Positions 43,786 to 50,437 of a stretch of DNA of 50,437 nucleotides are shown one piece after another. The position numbers and the translations under genes were made by a program. Under the pieces are notes generated by a model. It was given only the letters and a program-made list of their open reading frames with translations, did not search any database and was not told where the DNA came from. The DNA comes from Algoriphagus sp. (lineage in GTDB: Bacteria > Bacteroidota > Bacteroidia > Cytophagales > Cyclobacteriaceae), in NCBI GenBank assembly GCA_018336015.1, contig JAGXQZ010000054.1:1-50437 (forward strand), written 5' to 3'. Positions within the stretch are counted from its first letter, which is position 1. Every line of letters begins with the position of its first letter.

Positions 43786-45117
43786 TTAACCAACCACCAA
43801 ACTCAGTACATAGACAACCAATATGGCGGTGATTCCTGCAATCAGGGTTCCTAAACTATGAGACAGGTTTCCTTGCTTGGTGGTCATGCCCGAGAGTTGG
43901 GTGACGACCCAAAAGCCGCTGTCATTGGCGTGAGAAATCGCCAAGGCACCTGCGCCAATAGCTACCGTGGTGAAGACCTTCATGGCTTCGCTATCCAATC
44001 CCAGTGGTCCCATAATCGGAGCGATGATGGAGGCTGTGGTGATCATGGCTACCGTGGTGGAACCTTGGGCAGTTTTCAACCCAAAGGCAATTAGGAAGGG
44101 TAGAAAAATCCCCCAGTTGGCATCGCTCATGGAGGAAGTGACCAAATCACCTACGCCGGAGTTTTGGAGCATTTTTCCAAAAACAGCCCCTGCGCCGGTG
44201 ATTAGGATTACCGGAGCGGCAAGTAGAATCGAGTCGCCAATCCAGCCTGTGGAGGAAAGGAGTTTGCGGTCAAACTTTTTAGGAAGAGTAAATGACAATA
44301 AGGCTCCAATCAGTAAAGCCATCACAGGTGTACCCAAAAACTGCACAAGCTTGATCAATCCCCCTTCCCCTAATGGTTTGGAAGGGTAGTTGGCGATGGA
44401 AGCCAGAATAATCAAAGTCAATGGGATCAGAATAGGAAGTAAGGACGCAGTAAAGCTCGGACGATCTTCTTTTTTGATTTGCTTTTCGTCTGCTACAATA
44501 AAAGGCCGAAGAGGGATTTTGGTGACCCACTTTTGGACGAAAATATACAGTGGGATCAAGGTAACCAGAGAAACCACCCCTCCATAGAAGATGACTTGGC
44601 CTAAATCCGCCCCCAAAATCCCCGCAGTGGCTATAGGTCCTGGCGTAGGAGGAACCAAGGAATGACTAGCCATGGCACCCAAGGACACCGCGACAATGGT
44701 AGCAGCATAAGAAATCGTACTCCTTGCCGAAAGGGATTTGGCAATCGGATTCATCATGATGATGGTGCTGTCACCAAACACGGGAATGGATAAAATCCAG
44801 CTGCTGAGCATGAGAGAGAGGTTTACGGACTTTTCTCCTACCCACTTCAGCACTTTTTCGGCAATGACCATGGCACCGCCTGTCTTTTCCAGAAAAGTCC
44901 CCAAAATGACTCCCAGCAGAATCAATAAGCCTACGCTACCCATTACCCCTCCAAAACCTTCCGAAATGGATTTGACTATGAGCTCCGTTTCCATTCCCAT
45001 CATCAATCCATAGACAATTGCGCCTACGAAAAGTGCCAAAAAGGGGTGAATGTCAAATTTGATGATGGCAACCAAGATCAGGGCGAGGGCTGCCAGAATG
45101 ATAAATAGGGTAAACAT
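43786..45117 (-). CDS. GntP family gluconate:H+ symporter
   Basis: A 443-residue permease with about twelve membrane helices. The GHPFLALF-like segment near the N terminus, SIPVFGDSTIIMMNPI, PTPGPIATAGILGADLG and the C-terminal AHANDSGFWVV-type motif (here SHANDSGFWVV) identify the GntP family of gluconate and related hydroxy-acid transporters. It has its own promoter at 45173-45201 and is convergent with the SDR. It probably imports the product of the exported dehydrogenase. Confidence 0.93.
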   Translation of the reverse strand: MFTLFIILAALALILVAIIKFDIHPFLALFVGAIVYGLMMGMETELIVKSISEGFGGVMGSVGLLILLGVILGTFLEKTGGAMVIAEKVLKWVGEKSVNLSLMLSSWILSIPVFGDSTIIMMNPIAKSLSARSTISYAATIVAVSLGAMASHSLVPPTPGPIATAGILGADLGQVIFYGGVVSLVTLIPLYIFVQKWVTKIPLRPFIVADEKQIKKEDRPSFTASLLPILIPLTLIILASIANYPSKPLGEGGLIKLVQFLGTPVMALLIGALLSFTLPKKFDRKLLSSTGWIGDSILLAAPVILITGAGAVFGKMLQNSGVGDLVTSSMSDANWGIFLPFLIAFGLKTAQGSTTVAMITTASIIAPIMGPLGLDSEAMKVFTTVAIGAGALAISHANDSGFWVVTQLSGMTTKQGNLSHSLGTLIAGITAILVVYVLSLVVG

Positions 45118-45172
45118 GATAGGCTTTTGGGTTTGATTGCTTTTTCTGATTTTGATCTGGTCAGAAGAAGCT

Positions 45173-45201
45173 AAAAATTAAAGAAAAAAGCCCAAAACCA
45201 A
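45173..45201 (-). promoter_or_regulatory. gntP promoter
   Basis: On the minus strand TTG (45201-45199), an 18-nt spacer and TAATTTTT (45180-45173) match the Bacteroidota promoter with one mismatch in the -7 box. The predicted leader is about 50 nt. The rest of the 171-nt gap upstream of the GH20 gene shows no clear element. Confidence 0.5.
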
Positions 45202-45288
45202 AGCCCGATCATGGATTTACACCGATAAGGAGAAAAATGGACGGTAAATCTTGGGATTATTTCTATTTTATGTCGAAAACCCCGCCTT

Positions 45289-47331
45289 ATGAGAAATTTA
45301 ATTTTCCTTTTAGGACTGCTACTAACGCTCAGTTTCAGTTCCTGTGATTCCTTTCAGCCCAAATCCACCACGTTTAACCTACTCCCAGCTCCCAAAGAAC
45401 AATTCATGCTCGGCGCTTCTTCCTTGGAAGTCGAAGCGGTTGCTTCCGCTTATGAATCAGCTCGAACTTCCCTGATCAATGGCGAGGAAACAATGGACTT
45501 TAGCCTAATTCAGTTTGCATTGATGCCCGATTTGGGACTAAAGGAAGAAGGCTATCTTTTGGACATTTCCAATGAATATGTCAGTATTCAGGCTTCTTCT
45601 AAAGCGGGCTTGTGGTATGGACTCATGACGCTGGGACAGATTTTAGAAGATGCCAAAGACCAAGATGGACCATTGCTTGCTTTTAAGATTAAAGACGAGC
45701 CCGAACTCGCTTACCGTGCCGTGCATCTGGATGTGAAGCATCATTTGGAGAAAAAGGAGTACTACTTCGAGCTCATGGACCGATTTGCTGCGCTGAAAAT
45801 CAATGCAGTAATCGTCGAAATCGAGGACAAACTGAAGTACGAACTCCAGCCCAAAGTCGGTTCGGCGGATGCTTTTTCCATCTCTGAGTGGAAAGAACTC
45901 AGCGATTATGCCATGGCTAGAAATATCCGCATCAGTCCTTTGGTACAAGGCTTGGGTCATGCGTCATTTATCCTGAAGCATCCAGAATACATTCCCCTTC
46001 GTGACGATCCAGAAAGTGATTGGGCTTTCAATCCACTCAATGAGGAGACGTACAAGGTGCAGTTTGACTTGTACGAAGATGCGCTTAAGGCTTTTCCTCA
46101 TGCCAACTACCTCCATGTGGGTGGTGATGAGGTGCATACGACGGGCAGAAATTCAGGTAAATCGCCCCTCGAACTCCAATTGATCTGGCTCAATCGGGTC
46201 AGTGAGTATGCTGAGCAAAAAGGGCTCACTCCGATTTTCTGGGATGACATGCCCCTCAAAAATGCGGAAGTCTACAATTCTATCTATAACTCCAAGCTAA
46301 CCAAAGCCCAAGTGGACAGCATCTGGACTGCGAATGAACCTAACCTCAACAAGTACATTGACCTATTTCCGAAAAATTGCGTTTACATGCGCTGGAACTA
46401 CGACATGCCTGAGTCTCCCGGTAATAACCGCGCCATCCAGTGGTTTACAGACAACGGGCTGAAAGTCATGGGAGCTACTGCCGGGCAAACCCGCTGGAAC
46501 CTCATGCCACAAGACCAAAGCAATACGAATAACATCCGGGATTTCGCCCTGATCTCGATTCGAAATAAAGCCGACGGATTGCTCCTGACACTTTGGGATG
46601 ATGATTCTCCACATTTTGAATTGTATCAGAGAGGAATCGCTCTATTTGCGGAGTATACCTGGTCTGGCAAAAGACGGTCTGAAGAGGACCTCCATGCGGC
46701 TTATCGCCATCGCGCTTACGGTCCTGCCTTAGATTCATCTGCTTATGAATTTATCAACTTGCTCGAAGGCCCGGTGGCGGCCTGGAAGGGAATGCTGTTG
46801 AAACCTAAGAAAGATCGAAATCGCCTTCGAAATTTCGAGAATCCCCTGGAAGAGGCAGTACTTGCTTTGCCTAAAGCAGATTCAATAGGCTCTTGGACTC
46901 AGGCAAATCAGGAGCGTATTCAAAAGGCAACCGCCAATCTTGCTCGGGTAGATAGTGTATTGGAGCGGATCGGAGAGGTGAAAAAGCTGGCTAAGCGAAA
47001 TCTTCATCAGTTGGAAGTCTATGAGCAGGTAGCCCAAGTAGTGCGGTTTTCCAATCGGGCCATCATCACGTTGGCCGAACTGGACGAACCAAGTGGTGAA
47101 AAGCGAGAGGTAGCCAAATCCAAGTTAAAACAAATGGAAACCGAGTGGGCCTCTATCCAGTCCAAAGTAGAAGAAGTCTATGGCAAAACCCGACAGCTCA
47201 ACAAACCTGCCGGCTATATCCTCGACCAGGACCACCATCATCACCTGGCCAACCAAGCCCTGAAATTCAGCGATTGGCAGTTTTACGTGGAGGGATTGTT
47301 TTTGGAGAAGGTGAAGAGGGAGATCAAGTAA
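45289..47331 (+). CDS. GH20 beta-N-acetylhexosaminidase lipoprotein
   Basis: A 680-residue lipoprotein: lipobox SFSSC (C19), an N-terminal non-catalytic GH20b-like domain (about 30-135) and a TIM-barrel GH20 domain (about 140-480). The catalytic aspartate-glutamate pair is D280-E281 in HVGGDEVH, preceded by PLVQGLGHASF. A helical C-terminal region (about 490-680) is of unknown role. It would release N-acetylhexosamines from glycans or peptidoglycan-derived sugars outside the inner membrane. A strong terminator follows. Confidence 0.9.
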   Translation: MRNLIFLLGLLLTLSFSSCDSFQPKSTTFNLLPAPKEQFMLGASSLEVEAVASAYESARTSLINGEETMDFSLIQFALMPDLGLKEEGYLLDISNEYVSIQASSKAGLWYGLMTLGQILEDAKDQDGPLLAFKIKDEPELAYRAVHLDVKHHLEKKEYYFELMDRFAALKINAVIVEIEDKLKYELQPKVGSADAFSISEWKELSDYAMARNIRISPLVQGLGHASFILKHPEYIPLRDDPESDWAFNPLNEETYKVQFDLYEDALKAFPHANYLHVGGDEVHTTGRNSGKSPLELQLIWLNRVSEYAEQKGLTPIFWDDMPLKNAEVYNSIYNSKLTKAQVDSIWTANEPNLNKYIDLFPKNCVYMRWNYDMPESPGNNRAIQWFTDNGLKVMGATAGQTRWNLMPQDQSNTNNIRDFALISIRNKADGLLLTLWDDDSPHFELYQRGIALFAEYTWSGKRRSEEDLHAAYRHRAYGPALDSSAYEFINLLEGPVAAWKGMLLKPKKDRNRLRNFENPLEEAVLALPKADSIGSWTQANQERIQKATANLARVDSVLERIGEVKKLAKRNLHQLEVYEQVAQVVRFSNRAIITLAELDEPSGEKREVAKSKLKQMETEWASIQSKVEEVYGKTRQLNKPAGYILDQDHHHHLANQALKFSDWQFYVEGLFLEKVKREIK

Positions 47332-47337
47332 GGATTA

Positions 47338-47373
47338 GACCTTCCAGGTTATCAAAACCTGGAAGGTCTTTTT
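47338..47373 (+). terminator. GH20 gene terminator
   Basis: Arms GACCTTCCAGGTT and AACCTGGAAGGTC (13 bp, perfect) around a 5-nt loop, followed by TTTTT. The central GGTT-ATCAA-AACC resembles the hairpin at 47740-47770, so the two may belong to one repeat family. Confidence 0.85.
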
Positions 47374-47444
47374 GAATTGGACACTTTATTTTGTCTTTCT
47401 TTTTAAAACCGAAATTTGTAAAAATATCTTTTGAAATATAGATC

Positions 47445-47770
47445 GTGCTTTCAGCACTCTGTAAAATACTGATGCTTAGTTCCCAGAATTGAGTTCTGGG
47501 CTATTACAAAAAATGCCTTCGGCATTAATTCCTAATTGAATAGATAGAGCACCAAAGGAGAACTTTGTACAATCTTCTTTTTCCAGCTTGTATTTTTGGT
47601 CTAATACAAAAATGTCTTCAAGAAGCTATTTGGATAAAAAAGCACCAAGGGTGCGTTCTGTAAAAGCCCCAAATTCAATTTGGGGCTAAAATCAGAAGTA
47701 TTGTTTCCAGAGCGCTGAAGGCGCGATCTGTAAAATAAAGCTCTGCCGGGTTTTCAAAACCCAGCAGGGC
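47445..47770. repeat. Chain of short palindromes (REP-like) with a recurring 9-mer
   Basis: A gene-free stretch with at least seven small hairpins: 47445-47457 (GTGCT/AGCAC), 47482-47500 (CCCAGAA/TTCTGGG), 47512-47526 (AATGCC/GGCATT), 47553-47567 (CAAAG/CTTTG), 47642-47654 (GCACC/GGTGC), 47666-47686 (GCCCCAAATT/AATTTGGGGC) and 47712-47724 (GCGC/GCGC). The 47445, 47642 and 47712 hairpins are each followed within 3 nt by TCTGTAAAA (47458-47466, 47657-47665, 47727-47735). The last hairpin, 47740-47770, is G-U rich and likely terminates the thioesterase gene. This looks like dispersed REP-type elements; no transposase gene is present here. Confidence 0.65.
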
Positions 47771-47773
47771 ATA

Positions 47774-48247
47774 TCACTCATTAAAAAACGGCCGCATCTC
47801 CTCGTGAATCTCTTCCCGTAGGGTTTTCAGCTTGAGGGCGTACTCCTGCAATTTCTTTTCCTGATCGGTTTTGGGTACCCAAGGCTTTACTTTTTTGGGA
47901 TTGCCCTTTTCATCCACTGCCACAAAAATGATGATGCAGTGGGTCTTTTTCTCAAACTTCTTCTGCTCAAAATTCCTCGAATACACTTCCACCATGATGT
48001 GGATGCTCGAACTGCCGGTATAAATGACCTGAGAATCAATCTTGATCACCTCGCCGATCCCGATGGGTTTGTAGAATCGGATTCCACCCACATAGACTGT
48101 CACGCAATAGCTTTCTGCCCAGGTGCGTGCGCAGGTGTAGGCCGCCTGATCGATCCATTTCATCACGGTGCCACCGTGAACCTTTCCCCCGAAATTGACA
48201 TCGCCGGGTTCGCTGATAAACTGAAAAGAGGTTTTGTGAGTAGGCAT
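47774..48247 (-). CDS. Acyl-CoA thioesterase, hotdog fold
   Basis: A 157-residue cytoplasmic hotdog-fold protein. The FGGKVHGGTVMKWIDQAAYTCA segment (about 19-40) holds the acidic catalytic residue and the glycine-rich turn of YciA/BFIT-type thioesterases, followed by VYVGGIRFYKPIGIG. A lysine-rich C-terminal tail is helical. The substrate chain length cannot be told. It follows the cupin lipoprotein gene by 20 nt. Confidence 0.88.
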   Translation of the reverse strand: MPTHKTSFQFISEPGDVNFGGKVHGGTVMKWIDQAAYTCARTWAESYCVTVYVGGIRFYKPIGIGEVIKIDSQVIYTGSSSIHIMVEVYSRNFEQKKFEKKTHCIIIFVAVDEKGNPKKVKPWVPKTDQEKKLQEYALKLKTLREEIHEEMRPFFNE

Positions 48248-48267
48248 AAAAGAAGAATTAGAATAGG

Positions 48268-48687
48268 TTAGGGTTTGGCTTTCACGACAATTTCTTTCCC
48301 GTCGGTGCCTGCGTAAAATACCACGATTTCGGCGGGAATATCCCCTTCATTTTTTCCAAAATGGATCAGATCCACCACCTCGATGATTGGATCGCCTGCC
48401 TTCATGTGGAGGGTATTTCCCTTTTCATCCACTACAGTGAGTTCACCTTTAAGCAAAATGCCCGCATTGATGACAGGGTGGTAGTGCTTGGGAAGTTCGG
48501 AATGTGGAGGAATCGTGACTTTGACGATCGAGATTTTAGGTTTTCCCTCGGGATAGGCAGGGAGCGAATCTCCATTCCAAGAGAGGTAAGATTCGATGAG
48601 TTTTTCTGAGGTGGGGGCTTGGGATACGGGTTCTTTTCCGCAGGAAGCAAAAAGAAGGAGCAGGCATCCTGCAAGGTAGGTTTTCAT
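48268..48687 (-). CDS. Cupin-domain lipoprotein
   Basis: A 139-residue lipoprotein with signal peptide and lipobox FASC, then a single cupin barrel (about 50-130) with metal-binding histidines in PKHYHPVINAG and HFGKNEG. Export of a one-domain cupin is seen in Bacteroidota, but its role is unknown. I use the ATG at 48687; an in-frame longer start exists 18 nt upstream but overlaps the DUF4010 gene. It starts 4 nt after that gene ends. Confidence 0.8.
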   Translation of the reverse strand: MKTYLAGCLLLLFASCGKEPVSQAPTSEKLIESYLSWNGDSLPAYPEGKPKISIVKVTIPPHSELPKHYHPVINAGILLKGELTVVDEKGNTLHMKAGDPIIEVVDLIHFGKNEGDIPAEIVVFYAGTDGKEIVVKAKP

Positions 48688-48691
48688 AGGC

Positions 48692-49987
48692 TTAGAGAAA
48701 GGCAATCAAGGAGAATAGGGCGGTGGCAAACATGACTCCATAGCCCAAGTAAAGGTGGCGGCGCAGGGCAGGACTGCCGGCATAGATTCCTATGCCCATC
48801 TTCACCAGTGTATTGGACACCGAAGCGATCAAAACCGCCATGGCAGCAGTGCTCAAATCGAGTTTGAATCCTGCCAACTTGGAAGCAGAGATGGTGATGG
48901 CATCAATGTCCGAAATACCGGCAATGGCGCTTGAAATCAGCGTTCCACTTTGTCCCAGATTTTCATGGGCATAGGTTACCAATAGAATGATGAGGGTGTA
49001 AATAATTCCAAAAACCAATGCGCTTTTTAGATCCAATGGTTTTTTAAGCGGAAGATCTGTATCGGTGATTTCTAGGGATTTCTTTTGTTGATAAAGGAAA
49101 AAAGTAACCCCTACCGCACTCACAAAAACCAAAGTGATGGGCAGGGCAAGTCTTAGAAATAGCGCTTGGTTGAAAATGAAGGTCCAAATCAGCACCCGAA
49201 CAAACATGATCGAAGATGCAGCCAAAATTGCTGTGGCGCATTGGGCGGATAGGGAGGGAGCATCTTGGCTTTTCTTCGAAAAAATCCAAGTCACAGCGGT
49301 ACTGGAAACCAATCCGCCCACTATTCCACTCAACAGGATGCCCCGATTGGCGCCGAGAAATTTGGTAAGGATGTGTCCTGCAAGACCTAATCCGGAAGTC
49401 AAAATAACTACCCAACCGATTTCTCTTGGATTGACTACGTCATAAGGTGGATAGCCATACGTTTCATCCGGCAAAAAGGGTAACACCAGCAAGGCAAGGG
49501 TGACAAAAAGGAGAAAGTCATAAAGCTCTTCAGGAGTGATTTTTCCTACGATGGCTTTGATCCGAAACTTGGAAGAAAGTACCACTACCAAAATCACGGT
49601 GACGATGAGCGAGATTTCGATCAAGCCATTGAGTACTAAGGTGCCCATAATAAAAGCAAAAAGGGAGGTAATCTCCGTGGTCAGTCCACTGTCCCCCTTT
49701 TTTGCAGTGATCCAATAGGAAGCGGCATTCAGGATAATCACTCCGAGCAATAGGGCGCCGTAGACCCAAGGAGCCAAGAGATGGTAAAAAATTCCTCCTG
49801 TAAATCCCAAAAGCACCAAGATGATGAAGGTTCGGACACCAGAAAATCCGGTAGAATTTTCCTTCATGGCACTAAACTGACGCTCCAGTCCGATCACGGC
49901 GCCGATACCGATGGCTACGGCAATCCGAACCAGAAAGTCCCATTGGGATAGGCTAAAGCCGTTTTGATCTATCAGTAATTGATCCAA
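48692..49987 (-). CDS. MgtC/SapB-like DUF4010 membrane protein
   Basis: A 431-residue integral membrane protein with about twelve helices. The N-terminal 140 residues match the MgtC fold (AIGIGAVIGLERQF, GVRTFI); the remainder is DUF4010, with GLVSSTAVTWIFS and GISDIDAITIS segments. Function unknown; MgtC-like domains are linked to magnesium stress. The start is TTG at 49987; no ATG precedes the first helix and an in-frame stop lies upstream. It is followed by the cupin lipoprotein and preceded by the partial gene at 50018. Confidence 0.85.
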   Translation of the reverse strand: MDQLLIDQNGFSLSQWDFLVRIAVAIGIGAVIGLERQFSAMKENSTGFSGVRTFIILVLLGFTGGIFYHLLAPWVYGALLLGVIILNAASYWITAKKGDSGLTTEITSLFAFIMGTLVLNGLIEISLIVTVILVVVLSSKFRIKAIVGKITPEELYDFLLFVTLALLVLPFLPDETYGYPPYDVVNPREIGWVVILTSGLGLAGHILTKFLGANRGILLSGIVGGLVSSTAVTWIFSKKSQDAPSLSAQCATAILAASSIMFVRVLIWTFIFNQALFLRLALPITLVFVSAVGVTFFLYQQKKSLEITDTDLPLKKPLDLKSALVFGIIYTLIILLVTYAHENLGQSGTLISSAIAGISDIDAITISASKLAGFKLDLSTAAMAVLIASVSNTLVKMGIGIYAGSPALRRHLYLGYGVMFATALFSLIAFL

Positions 49988-50017
49988 GCTTTTTTCTTTT
50001 TGTGAATTAAGTGAGGT

Positions 50018-50437
50018 TTATTCCTCCAGAAGGAAAAATTGGACTTCGAGGAAAAGCTTCTTTTTCTTTGACTCGGTTCCTATTTCGGTGTTCAATTCAC
50101 GCAACATACCGCCGAGTCTCAGCTTTTTCTCAGGCAAATCTGCTGTTTCCTTGGGATGCCCGATGAGGATCGTTTCATGGGTGTATTCTGAGTGAAGTTC
50201 GTAGATGACATAGGCCTGTTTGACCGGAACCAGTGCAAAACTTCCCTCTGCACCTACGAGCACAGGCACCACGAGTTCTTCCACATTTTCTTCCGGTTCG
50301 GCGATCTTTTTGGGAGTGCCTACCATCGTGACGCTTAGACCTGGTTTGCCCTTTTCAATCATTTGAAGGATGGTGATGTGCACAGGGTGGTATTTTTCAT
50401 ACAATCCAAAGAGCTCCCCGTCCAGGCGGGCTAGGAT
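50018..50437 (-). CDS. Unrecognised protein, 5' end beyond the window
   Basis: The reading frame stays open from the stop at 50018-50020 to the right edge of the window, at least 139 residues, so the true start is outside. The visible part begins ILARLDGELFGLYEKYH, has no signal or membrane helix, and ends in a lysine-rich acidic segment. No family is recognised. It is upstream of and 30 nt from the DUF4010 gene on the same strand, so the two are probably cotranscribed. Confidence 0.65.
   Translation of the reverse strand: MLARLDGELFGLYEKYHPVHITILQMIEKGKPGLSVTMVGTPKKIAEPEENVEELVVPVLVGAEGSFALVPVKQAYVIYELHSEYTHETILIGHPKETADLPEKKLRLGGMLRELNTEIGTESKKKKLFLEVQFFLLEE

Noticed and set aside
47445..47770. 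CRISPR array
   Set aside because: The repeats are short, unequal palindromes with irregular spacing and no constant repeat length; no cas gene nearby.

Overview
The window looks like a chromosomal segment of an aerobic member of the Bacteroidota, most likely order Cytophagales (Cyclobacteriaceae/Algoriphagus-like). This is inferred from the sequence alone. The evidence is a fused ccoN-ccoO oxidase subunit, a fused lpxC-fabZ gene, a PorX-type type IX secretion regulator, DUF4296 and other lipoproteins, promoters of the form TTG-N18/19-TAnnTTTG, and very tight gene packing with many 1-20 nt overlaps.

Layout. 1-322: the 3' end of a 23S rRNA gene, a 5S rRNA gene and their terminator. 477-9661: a cbb3-type cytochrome oxidase locus (hypothetical gene, ccoI, ccoS, ccoNO, ccoQ, ccoP, ccoG, fixH-like, DsbD_2-type membrane protein). 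It runs without a gap into a convergent hemN (oxygen-independent haem synthesis). 11189-15051: an AlkB-type alkane monooxygenase meeting a three-gene DUF58/BatD-like/BatA cluster head-on. 15157-17894: a DUF4296 lipoprotein and mutS2. 17949-23598: a lipoprotein and the lipid A operon (HD-domain phosphohydrolase, lpxD, lpxC-fabZ, lpxA, ABC ATPase), divergent from porX-tsaE-ald (23658-26856).

27330-33642 is the most unusual part. A promoter at 27458 drives four overlapping genes: a ThiF(E1-like)-nitroreductase fusion of the Rv1355c type, a GNAT-like acyltransferase, a 7TMR-DISM histidine kinase and a receiver-histidine kinase hybrid. A divergent stand-alone receiver closely resembles the hybrid's receiver. 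The arrangement suggests that a small molecule is made by the first two proteins and sensed by the others. This is the best candidate for an undescribed system here.

33727-38605 holds ppa, a small membrane protein, an AcpH-like hydrolase, a UPF1/IGHMBP2-type helicase and a DEAD-box helicase. 39085-45117 looks like a sugar-acid oxidation and uptake set: a lipoprotein beta-propeller/cytochrome c dehydrogenase, a Tat-exported TIM-barrel epimerase, an SDR and a divergent GntP permease. 45289-50437 holds a GH20 hexosaminidase lipoprotein, a thioesterase, a cupin lipoprotein, an MgtC/DUF4010 membrane protein and an unrecognised gene cut by the right edge.

The non-coding DNA is also structured. Several intergenic stretches carry short arrays of about four degenerate 7-nt units (typically GAAnnnn): in the 23S-5S spacer, after the helicase gene, before the SDR and after it. 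The 47338-47770 gap is a chain of small palindromes, three of them followed by the same 9-mer. The 39085 upstream region has three TTCAA-TTGAA palindromes. I saw no tRNA gene, CRISPR array, insertion sequence or prophage. All function calls come from reading translations and motifs by eye; no database search was run.
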